From contig JAAEEP010000017.1 in NCBI GenBank assembly GCA_013415695.1, positions 1 through 45,992 of the forward strand: a DNA stretch of 45,992 nucleotides. Direction: 5' to 3'. Below, piece after piece: positions 9,254 to 16,782 of the stretch. The DNA is from Methanomassiliicoccales archaeon. GTDB lineage: Archaea; Thermoplasmatota; Thermoplasmata; Methanomassiliicoccales; JAAEEP01. Made by a program: the position numbers and the translations under genes. Under the pieces are notes generated by a model. It ran no database searches, had not been told where the DNA came from, and saw only the letters and a list, made by a program, of their open reading frames with translations. The number at the start of each line of letters is the position of its first letter. The first letter of the stretch is position 1.

Positions 9254-9997
9254 TCAAAGACGGAATCTGATGGGTCTTTCCAGTGTCGTAATGCCCAGGC
9301 AGTCCACCTCACCGCCTATCTCCCTTGGGAGCTTAGATGCCTCATATAGGTCTGAGATGAACTTCACCCAAGCTGCAAGGAACCGGATCCTGCCCTCCAG
9401 AGAAGGATAAGGGACGTCGAAACCGGTTAACGTGTTCACCCTTTCCAACCCCTCCTCGACCCCGGTCCGAAGGTTCTTGTATAGGCCGTAGTCTCCGTTA
9501 TACCAGACCGTCTCGACCTTTTCATCAGGTTGGAGGTCATGTCCGTACTCCTTTCCGGTGATGTAATCGTGGATCTCCAGATCCGTGTAACTTCCCTCGC
9601 AGTTGCGCACATGATAGAAAGCGGGCCACCTTTGTCCCCTGAGCTCCTCGTATCCGGCCAGGTGGAAACCAAGAGGCCTCTTCTCCTCACCCATGGACTT
9701 CTGGAGCTCTTCTCTGAGGGCATCGGCGAAATCACCCAGTGTGGCTATTCCTTCGTACCTGCGGATGAAATCCTCCATCCAGATATCGGCGAACACCTCG
9801 CCGGTAATTGATCTGATCCTGCCGGCTCCCCACATGGATACCCCCGCGTTCAGGTAAGGGATGTATTGAAGCTTTCTAGCACCCTGGAGAACCCTCTGCC
9901 GTATGGCTCCTGAGGGCGTCAGCTCCCTGAAGTTGTAGGCACTGTCGGCGACCATCGCTATACCGAACGGCGTGATCTCGGTGATTATCAGGGTCAT
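9254..9997 (-). CDS. Proteasome-beta-like Ntn-hydrolase candidate
   Basis: A 247-residue protein; ATG 9997 has GGTGA nine bases upstream. After Met removal the N-terminus would be Thr1 (TLIITEITPFGIAMVADS). Asp then falls at position 17, as in proteasome beta subunits (Thr1, Asp17), and a GARKLQYIP segment at about 38-46 resembles the lysine-bearing segment that follows in that fold. A Gly-rich AGVSMWGAGRI stretch may match the SGxxAD-type core. The rest does not resemble a canonical 20S subunit, and there is no ATPase neighbour. The assignment to the Ntn fold is by motif spacing and is tentative; otherwise the protein is unrecognised. Confidence 0.5.
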   Translation of the reverse strand: MTLIITEITPFGIAMVADSAYNFRELTPSGAIRQRVLQGARKLQYIPYLNAGVSMWGAGRIRSITGEVFADIWMEDFIRRYEGIATLGDFADALREELQKSMGEEKRPLGFHLAGYEELRGQRWPAFYHVRNCEGSYTDLEIHDYITGKEYGHDLQPDEKVETVWYNGDYGLYKNLRTGVEEGLERVNTLTGFDVPYPSLEGRIRFLAAWVKFISDLYEASKLPREIGGEVDCLGITTLERPIRFRL

Positions 9998-10114
9998 GTG
10001 TTCACCACTTATTGGATGGATATCGAATTCCTTTAGGTATCATTTAAGGTTGCTGAACCGCTTCACCCATAATCTTAATATCATTGCGCAAGGGTTGAGG
10101 ACACAGGTGTTCAA

Positions 10115-10645
10115 TTGGAGGTTTGGGAAGCAATAGAGACCCGTCGTTCTATCAGAGCATATCAACCCGATCCCATCCCAGATGATGTCCTGAATAGGAT
10201 TCTTGAGGCAGGCAGGCTCTCTCCATCAGCTGTAAACAGACAACCCTGGCACTTCGTGATCGTCAGGGACGAGAACATGAGAGGCAAGTTGGCCAAGAAC
10301 GCGAGGTTCGGCAAGTTCATCAAGGAGTCGCCTGTGGTGATTGTCGCTTGCGGTGATACTGAAAATTCTTCCAAGTGGTATATGGTGGACACAGCCATCG
10401 CCGTCCAGCAGATGGTGCTGATGGCTACCTCGGAGGGCATTGGCAGCTGCTGGATTGGAAGCATGGACAAATCCGAGGTAAGTGAACTCCTGTCCATACC
10501 TGAGAAGTGGGAGGTCGTGGCCATGCTGACACTTGGATACCCTCGGAAGAAGATGAATCTCGGTGCAAAGATCATCGGTGCGCACCGGAGAAAATCGCTG
10601 GACGAGATCACTAGCTGGGAACTCTTTGGCTCACCCTTGCACTGA
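10115..10645 (+). CDS. Nitroreductase family flavoprotein
   Basis: A 176-residue protein starting at TTG 10115; no ATG gives a sensible alternative, since the family start MEVWEAIETRRSIRAY begins right here. RRSIR (11-15), LEAGRLSPSAVNRQPWHFVIV and a late GYPRK segment are the FMN-binding and dimer signatures of the nitroreductase superfamily. Such enzymes use NAD(P)H to reduce nitro compounds, flavins or quinones; the true substrate is usually unknown. It converges on the helical-repeat gene with only 21 nt between stops. Confidence 0.9.
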   Translation: MEVWEAIETRRSIRAYQPDPIPDDVLNRILEAGRLSPSAVNRQPWHFVIVRDENMRGKLAKNARFGKFIKESPVVIVACGDTENSSKWYMVDTAIAVQQMVLMATSEGIGSCWIGSMDKSEVSELLSIPEKWEVVAMLTLGYPRKKMNLGAKIIGAHRRKSLDEITSWELFGSPLH

Positions 10646-10666
10646 ACCTTATGATCCAGTTGGAGA

Positions 10667-11464
10667 TCAACGCTCATCTGAGAGGTACTCTCCCAGTAGC
10701 AGCCTGGTATCCTCGGATATCTCTCCCAGGACGCTAATGTCATAGGCTACCTGCATCTTGATCGTTGGGGGGGAAGATCTTAAAAGCTCTCTCAGTCGGC
10801 TCTCGGTCGGTTCGGGTCCAAAAGGATGCAGCAATCTGAGGGTCATCGAATATGTTGACCGGAGATCGTTCTCCTTCGGAATAGGATGGGATAGAACGAT
10901 GTCCAGCACGTCCTCGCCAGGAAGTGTTTCCTCATTGAGTGCGATGTTGATCGCCCTCATTGCAGCGGATCTGCGAGATGGAGCATTGCTGGAGAATTGT
11001 TCCCTTAGCAAACCCAATACCTCGTCTGGATCGCTTCTTGCCGCTCCCCCAAGAAGGGCGGATGCAAAGATGGCCGTCACCTCCTTTTCCTCGGAGAGGA
11101 GATCCTTCGCATGGGACAAGGCTTCGTATGGTTTCTTCTCTGCCCCATCGACCAAACCGCTCCAGAACATCTCCCCCGCTAGCTTCTCGTTGACCTTCCG
11201 AGATAGTTTTTCGATCATAGGCATGAAGTCGGGACTGCCTATCTCTGATTCAAGAACGTGACAGACAACCGGAAGCCAGTACCAAAAATCTGTTTCCAGC
11301 ATCATCGAGAAGGCGGTCGTCCTCTCTTCGCTGCTCATCTGGAGACTTCTCTCGTCCCAGTTGACGATCAGCGCCTCATGGCTTTCCGAATCCGATCTGA
11401 TGGTATATAGAATCTCACCGATCTCTCCGTCCGAGGTCATTGGTCCAGTTAGGTGGCTTCCCAT
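10667..11464 (-). CDS. Helical-repeat (HEAT-like) protein, partner of the AAA ATPase
   Basis: A 265-residue, almost entirely helical protein without signal peptide or membrane segment. Helix pairs such as SRRSAAMRAINIAL and IKMQVAYDISVLGEISEDTR look like HEAT/ARM-type repeats, a scaffold for protein binding. It starts 22 nt downstream of the AAA ATPase stop on the same strand, so the two are almost certainly cotranscribed. I do not recognise the family. A role as adaptor or substrate-recognition partner of the ATPase is inference from context. Confidence 0.65.
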   Translation of the reverse strand: MGSHLTGPMTSDGEIGEILYTIRSDSESHEALIVNWDERSLQMSSEERTTAFSMMLETDFWYWLPVVCHVLESEIGSPDFMPMIEKLSRKVNEKLAGEMFWSGLVDGAEKKPYEALSHAKDLLSEEKEVTAIFASALLGGAARSDPDEVLGLLREQFSSNAPSRRSAAMRAINIALNEETLPGEDVLDIVLSHPIPKENDLRSTYSMTLRLLHPFGPEPTESRLRELLRSSPPTIKMQVAYDISVLGEISEDTRLLLGEYLSDER

Positions 11465-11486
11465 CTATTATGATTCCCATGGCTGT

Positions 11487-13595
11487 CTATTCATCCTCAA
11501 GAACCAGTTCCAGGAAGTGGTCCGCGTCAACATGAAGGTACAGCTGATCCTTAGGGGGCAGGGCGGCCGGCTCGAACTCTTGCCTATCGGAGAGAAGTGA
11601 CATGTCGATAACCGCTTCCATTGAGCGGACGCCGTGCTTGTATCTCCTGACCTTGATGAGAGCCCTTATCACTCCTGGATTGATGAGCGCCTTCCCGTCC
11701 TTGTCGAATATGTGTCCAGCCTTTGCCCTCAGGATGGATCGGAGGATCATGGCCCTCCTGATCATGTAGCATCGATCCGTCTTGTTGGCCGGATTGATGC
11801 CCATGATGTTGACGTATCCCCTAAGCCGGCTTACGAAATCTGGCCCCTTCGCTTCGCAGAACTGATCCCATTCCTCCCACGCGTGACGGGCCTCCTCCAT
11901 GTCGTTGAAATCGTTCTCATCGGTGTACTCCGTGAAGAAGTCCTCGAAGGTATGGCTGGTCCCACCAGCGAAAACGAAAATGGACTTGCCTATGGGGTGG
12001 AATGTCTCTCCATCCCTGAATATGCCGTCCTGCATCGGTGCCAGGAAGTACTTGAGCCATCCCTTTCTCTGACCGTAGAAGCAGTCAAACTCGTCGAAGA
12101 AAACCAACGGGATCTTCCCTTCAAGTCCAGTGCTCTGTACCTTATGGAATGCGTTTACAAGATCATCCAGCGAACGGAACTGGGAGACGTTGAACTCCAG
12201 CTTCTCGATCTTATCGGGCTGAAGGCTCTTCGATATCTGAGTGACCCCGTATGTCTTACCTGATCCAGGTTGTCCGAACACCGCGATGGAAAGGGGTGTA
12301 GTCACATCCCTCTTGGAGAGGTACTCGTCAAGCAGGTTCATGATGCTCTTGTAGCTCTCGATCTCGGTGCGGTCCACCGTTCGAAGCTCTCCGAAACTGG
12401 CCACAGGCACGCGGATCATGGGTGATACCGCTCCTTCGATCACCAGCTTATAGGCGATCTCCTCGAGCTCCTCTCCTGCCAGCTCATCCAATATCGTCCA
12501 ATGCCGCCCCTTTCCCTCACTGAGGGAGGGAATGTCGATACTCGTGAACAGTGGATCGGTCTGGTGGGACTCGAAGATCTCCTTCAGCAGGTAATCTGGT
12601 TCGTCTGGTGGACTTCCGTAACCGTGGAGGAAGAGTCTCCTTGCCGCGGCGAGCCCGTCCTGCACTCCCTTGCCTATCACCTCCATTCCATCCTGGAACA
12701 GCCTAGCGGTGAGAGCGGACACGAAAGCCGAGGTTAGGCCCTGCATCTGGCCTGGCCAGTCATCCTTGTAGTCATCCTCCATGACCATCGGGTCGTAATA
12801 GAGGGTGTTCATCATCGTCTGCTGATCCTTATGGCAGAGAATGGCCCCCTCTATGCCGAACATCACCACCAGGTACCGCGATCTCATCAGCTGAGTGATC
12901 ACCGGGTCGTGATAGGCGTGCCATTCGAAATCCTGGGCTGTCCGCTCCCAAGAAAGCCTCCTGGAGATATTGATCCCGCACAGCCTGAGGCTGTTGGCGT
13001 TCACCACCGTTACCAGGTTCTCACCGTTCTCCTCTACAAGGTGTTCCCAGAGAGGTCCCTCGGCCAAGGGTCGGTTCATCTTCACGATCACCAAGGGCTT
13101 CGATTCTCCATCAAGGACAGAAGGCCAGACCTCCGGCCGATCACGAAAACCGTTTCCACTATCGTCCAGGACGACAATATCGACCTCATCGATATCTCTG
13201 CTAATGGTGAGAGGAGAGAGTACGCAACTTCTGGGTCCAGAGTACCCCTCGAATTTCTCCACCCGGTATACCAATTCTCCCTGGTCCTTATCCAGATTTG
13301 AGAGGGAAAACACCCCCACCTCTGCCATTGAGTGGAGGACATCCTCCGAGGACACGTCAGATAGGTCCTTCACTTCCTGCCCGATCACCTGGGCACTGGT
13401 AGCGGCTTCCACCATCTTTGCTAGGAGAAGTGAGCCTCCCGGTCTGGGCACCATCTTGAACACAGGCCCGGCAAGCCAGTTCTGCTCCCCCTCATCCTGA
13501 CGAACCTGGCATTTCCATTGGAGCCAGTCTATTGCGGCATCACCCGTGACCACTAGCTTCCTGGTTCGAGGCGATGGTTTAGATTCCTGATGCAT
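11487..13595 (-). CDS. Fusion of degenerate PfkB/ribokinase-like domain and AAA ATPase
   Basis: A 702-residue protein; ATG 13595 has AGGAG about ten bases upstream. Residues about 12-330 look like a PfkB-type fold: VVTGDAAIDWLQW at the start, GG at 53-54, LDDSGNGFR at 143-151, MFGIEGAILC at 245-254, then GLTSAFVSALTARLF at 286-300. That last motif aligns with the PfkB GAGDxFxxA signature but lacks its catalytic Asp. Residues about 415-680 are a AAA module: Walker A GQPGSGKT (441-448), Walker B LVFFDEFD (497-504), then RRAMILRSILRAK and an arginine-rich tail. Cytoplasmic. It probably couples ligand sensing to ATP-driven remodelling (inference). First gene of an operon with the helical-repeat protein. 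Confidence 0.75.
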   Translation of the reverse strand: MHQESKPSPRTRKLVVTGDAAIDWLQWKCQVRQDEGEQNWLAGPVFKMVPRPGGSLLLAKMVEAATSAQVIGQEVKDLSDVSSEDVLHSMAEVGVFSLSNLDKDQGELVYRVEKFEGYSGPRSCVLSPLTISRDIDEVDIVVLDDSGNGFRDRPEVWPSVLDGESKPLVIVKMNRPLAEGPLWEHLVEENGENLVTVVNANSLRLCGINISRRLSWERTAQDFEWHAYHDPVITQLMRSRYLVVMFGIEGAILCHKDQQTMMNTLYYDPMVMEDDYKDDWPGQMQGLTSAFVSALTARLFQDGMEVIGKGVQDGLAAARRLFLHGYGSPPDEPDYLLKEIFESHQTDPLFTSIDIPSLSEGKGRHWTILDELAGEELEEIAYKLVIEGAVSPMIRVPVASFGELRTVDRTEIESYKSIMNLLDEYLSKRDVTTPLSIAVFGQPGSGKTYGVTQISKSLQPDKIEKLEFNVSQFRSLDDLVNAFHKVQSTGLEGKIPLVFFDEFDCFYGQRKGWLKYFLAPMQDGIFRDGETFHPIGKSIFVFAGGTSHTFEDFFTEYTDENDFNDMEEARHAWEEWDQFCEAKGPDFVSRLRGYVNIMGINPANKTDRCYMIRRAMILRSILRAKAGHIFDKDGKALINPGVIRALIKVRRYKHGVRSMEAVIDMSLLSDRQEFEPAALPPKDQLYLHVDADHFLELVLEDE

Positions 13596-13679
13596 TGGAT
13601 CGAATCTCCTAGGTTTCCCTCAATTCTACAGACGGACTTAAAAAGGTATCTGAAGGCCAGGCTTCTCTGGGCAGTGGTA

Positions 13680-13844
13680 TCAGCTCTTGCGGTCCACGTT
13701 GCGCTCTTCTTCCTCCATGTATGCGGAACCACATGCAGGGCAGGTATTGGGCTTGACGCCCTCTCTCCTGAGCCAGGAGTGACCACAACTTCCGCAGCGG
13801 ACCTTGTTGAATTCTATGTCCTTTATATCGGCGTTGGATATCAT
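13680..13844 (-). CDS. Small zinc ribbon protein
   Basis: A 54-residue protein from ATG 13844, with GGAG four bases upstream. A longer frame exists, but the extra N-terminus has no ribosome binding site. The zinc ribbon is C17-x2-C20 (RCGSCGHSW) and C35-x2-C38 (TCPACGSAY), followed by an acidic tail EEEERNVDRKS. It probably binds nucleic acid or protein. It lies 84 nt upstream of the AAA fusion gene on the same strand and could be in the same transcript. Function unknown. Confidence 0.75.
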   Translation of the reverse strand: MISNADIKDIEFNKVRCGSCGHSWLRREGVKPNTCPACGSAYMEEEERNVDRKS

Positions 13845-14096
13845 GTCTCCATTCCTCTGAAAATCAACACACCGAGTTCCATATAAGGACTTCGGAGCTA
13901 ATCCGTGCTGATAACGACCGGACGATATTAGGGAATAATCACGCATTTTCAATGAGGGAAAGAAGGGATTTCAGCTCAATGAAACTCGATGTACCGGCAT
14001 CCACGCATTTCGCAGGTCCACTTGAAGACAAGTTGTTCAAATACCAAGAATTACAAACTCTATTGCCCATTAGCTCCCTAGCTAGGGAGAATCATC

Positions 14097-15122
14097 ATGC
14101 TGGAGATCAACCCACGATCCGCGGTGGACTATCTGAAACGAATTGAAATGACTCCAGAGGATTCCAAGCCGACCGCAAGACCACTTGGCGGTGGGATTTC
14201 CAATCAGGTCATCATGATAGAATGGGACGATGGTTGCCTCGTGGTCAAGCAGCCACGTGAGAAACTCAATGTGAAAATGGATTGGCCGGCTGACCTTCGA
14301 AGGATTCATATCGAGGCCGATGCGCTGAGAACATATCGAAGGCTGATGGAGGAATCAGACCTGGACTGGGCCAGTGTTCCGGCGGTACACCACGAGGATT
14401 TTGAGGAGCACATCATTGCGATGGAGTGCATACCTAGCGAAAAGACAGAAATGTGGAAGACCGAGCTCCTGGGAGGTGATGTAGATATCGAGGTGGCCCA
14501 AAGATTAGGAACTCTATTAGGAAAGGTACAGTTCCTGGCTTCGAAGGATTCCCGTATAAGGTCCAGGTTCTCCTTTAAGGAACACTTCGATGAGCTCAGG
14601 ATTGATCCCTACCACCGTACCACGGCAAGCAGGAATCCGGACGTTGCCAAAATAATTCTCAAGGAGGCGGATAGGGTGTACTCGGAGGGGATGACCATCG
14701 TCCACGGAGATTACAGCCCTAAAAGCATCCTGGTGAACCGCTCTGGACGTGGAGCACAGCTCTGGTTATTCGACATGGAGGTAGCCCATTGGGGAGATCC
14801 CTCCTTCGATACGGGATTCATGCTCAACCACCTGTTCATCAAGTCCGTCCATTTGACAGACAGGAGAGAAGAGTTCATAGAGGCGGCCATGAGATTCTGG
14901 GAGTCGTACGACACATGCGTCGATTGGGATATTGAGAAGGAGACGGTGAGCGAGCTGGGATGCCTGATGCTGGCCCGAGTTGATGGGAAATCTCCAATCG
15001 AATATCTGAACTCAGCTCGAGAGGCGCAAACTCTCAAGCGGATCTCCAAGAGATCGTTGAAGGAGGGCCTGAGATCGCTGCAGGATTTCGCCGATATCGT
15101 CAGAGAGGAGGTAAATCAATGA
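14097..15122 (+). CDS. APH/MtnK-like small-molecule kinase
   Basis: A 341-residue kinase of the aminoglycoside/methylthioribose kinase fold, with GGGAG upstream of ATG 14097. It has a Gly-rich loop PLGGGISNQVIMIEW, a Lys in CLVVKQPREK, the catalytic loop VHGDYSPKSILV and the metal-binding LFDMEVAHWGDPSFDTGF. A Ser stands where APH enzymes have Asn after HGD, as in methylthioribose kinase. The stop overlaps the start of the enolase-like gene (ATGA), so the two are translationally coupled. The kinase probably phosphorylates the hydroxy compound that the enolase homologue then handles (inference). The substrate is not known; it need not be methylthioribose. Confidence 0.8.
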   Translation: MLEINPRSAVDYLKRIEMTPEDSKPTARPLGGGISNQVIMIEWDDGCLVVKQPREKLNVKMDWPADLRRIHIEADALRTYRRLMEESDLDWASVPAVHHEDFEEHIIAMECIPSEKTEMWKTELLGGDVDIEVAQRLGTLLGKVQFLASKDSRIRSRFSFKEHFDELRIDPYHRTTASRNPDVAKIILKEADRVYSEGMTIVHGDYSPKSILVNRSGRGAQLWLFDMEVAHWGDPSFDTGFMLNHLFIKSVHLTDRREEFIEAAMRFWESYDTCVDWDIEKETVSELGCLMLARVDGKSPIEYLNSAREAQTLKRISKRSLKEGLRSLQDFADIVREEVNQ

Positions 15123-16402
15123 CTGTCATTAGGGAAGTCGATGCCTGGGAGGTCCTCGATTCGAGGGGAAACCCTACGGTCAGGACAATGATCCGAACCG
15201 ATAGTGGAAAAGGGATATTCACCGTACCTTCTGGTGCTTCAACGGGAGCCCACGAGGCGCTGGAGCTGAGAGATGGCGGATCAAGAATGGGTGGAAAAGG
15301 AGTACGCCGGGCTGTCGAAAACATCCTGAAGGAACTTGCGCCTGTGGTACAGGGCATGGATGCATCAGACCAGAGGGGCATAGATCTCGCCCTGGTCGAG
15401 AAGGACGGTACTGACAATCTTTCCAACCTGGGAGCAAACGCCGTACTGGGAGTATCTGGAGCGTCAGCTCATGCCGCTGCTAATTCACTGGGCATACCGC
15501 TTTACGTCCACTTATCTGACGGGAAACCTGGCAGAATTCCCATGCCCCTGTTCCAGATGCTCAATGCTGGAGTTCATGCCCAGGGGGGCATCGAGGTCCA
15601 GGATTTCTCGATCATCCCCACCCGTGCCCATTCTCTCATGGAGGCCTATGAGATTGCCTGGGCGGTCTTCAATGAGATAAGGGGAATGGTCATCGAATCC
15701 GGTAACCAGCCTGTGGTGGGAGACGAAGGCGGCCTTTCGCCACCGCTGGGAAGTATTGCTGAAGCGTTCGAGCTTGTTGAGGGAGGCATCGAGAGGGCAG
15801 GGCACAGCCATTCGCGGGGTGACGTAGCTCTGGCGTTGGACGTTGCATCAACACATTTCTGGGATCCTGCTTCTGGCGATTACCTGTTGGAGAGCGAGGA
15901 AAAGAGGTTCTCCAGAGAAGAATGGGTCGATCAAATCAGTGAGTGGGTCGAGGACCATCACATCGTTTCCGTCGAAGACCCCTTAGGAGAGGATGACTGG
16001 GATGGCTGGAGAGAGCTCACACTCAGGATCGGTGGTAGATGTCAGGTGCTTGGTGACGACCTTCTCGTCACCAACCTGGAGCGGCTGAAAAGAGCAATAG
16101 AGGAGGGGACAGCCAATGCCATTCTGATCAAGCCCAACCAGGTTGGAACGATTACCGGTGCGGTGGCGGCCACAAGAAAAGCAAAGGAGGCAGGCTTTGG
16201 AACTGTCATATCGGCAAGGTCGGGGGAAACCTGTGACACGACCATATCCGACCTAGCAGTAGGTCTCGACGCCGGGCAGTTAAAGCTCGGCTCTCACATA
16301 GGCTCCGGGAGAACATCGAAGTACAATCGGCTCTTGGAAATCACCAAAGAATACGGAGCGAAATATGCGGGATTCGCAGCCCTTTCCTTTAACGGCGATT
16401 AA
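15119..16402 (+). CDS. Enolase superfamily protein, divergent enolase paralogue
   Basis: A 427-residue, full-length enolase homologue. Conserved against yeast enolase: H159 (LNAGVHA), E211 (GDEGG), D246, E295 (VEDP), D320 (GDDL), K345 (LIKPNQ), R374/S375 and K396 (GQLKLG). Two key positions differ: E168 is Asp in VQDFSIIP, and H373 is Ala in SARSGETCD where almost all enolases have SHRSGETED. The SGASTG catalytic loop is intact. It is coupled to an upstream kinase and absent from the usual archaeal rpoK-eno-rpsB position, so it may not be the glycolytic enzyme. If it is, it is an unusual one; possibly it dehydrates another phosphorylated hydroxy acid. Confidence 0.85.
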   Translation: MTVIREVDAWEVLDSRGNPTVRTMIRTDSGKGIFTVPSGASTGAHEALELRDGGSRMGGKGVRRAVENILKELAPVVQGMDASDQRGIDLALVEKDGTDNLSNLGANAVLGVSGASAHAAANSLGIPLYVHLSDGKPGRIPMPLFQMLNAGVHAQGGIEVQDFSIIPTRAHSLMEAYEIAWAVFNEIRGMVIESGNQPVVGDEGGLSPPLGSIAEAFELVEGGIERAGHSHSRGDVALALDVASTHFWDPASGDYLLESEEKRFSREEWVDQISEWVEDHHIVSVEDPLGEDDWDGWRELTLRIGGRCQVLGDDLLVTNLERLKRAIEEGTANAILIKPNQVGTITGAVAATRKAKEAGFGTVISARSGETCDTTISDLAVGLDAGQLKLGSHIGSGRTSKYNRLLEITKEYGAKYAGFAALSFNGD

Positions 16403-16782
16403 TGTTAACACCATTGAATTATCCACCTAGAAAACTTAGAGAATAATCAAATTTTTAGAAAAGAGCGCACAATATTATTATTCTCAAAATAGATAATATG
16501 TGATTTTACGAATGTAACTTAACGGAGTTTATATCTATTTTTCTAGACAATTTTGTATATAATTTTCTTGCTATTTCCCTTATTAATCCAGTAGAGAAGT
16601 ACTTATAAGGTGAGAAGGGTTCTCCGACCCAATGGCAACCCAACATTGGAAGGGATTGTTGGGTATATTCGATGATTAGGGGGCTTCAAAGAGCAGCTTG
16701 CCTTTTTGAAAGCAGCATTGAATCGATAAATGCCGTGAACAGAAACCCTCCCACAAAAGTAGGACGGAAGGGGGAGGAACGT
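16403..16782. promoter_or_regulatory. AT-rich control region upstream of the C1 protease
   Basis: This 380-nt gap holds no gene that I can support. It is far richer in A/T than its surroundings from about 16430 to 16600. An exact 9-bp inverted repeat, GAGAATAAT (16439-16447) and ATTATTCTC (16477-16485), lies just after the enolase-like gene and may be a terminator or operator. A TATA-like ACTTATAAGG lies near 16610-16619. The likely ribosome binding site GGGGGAGG is at 16770-16777. Confidence 0.5.
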
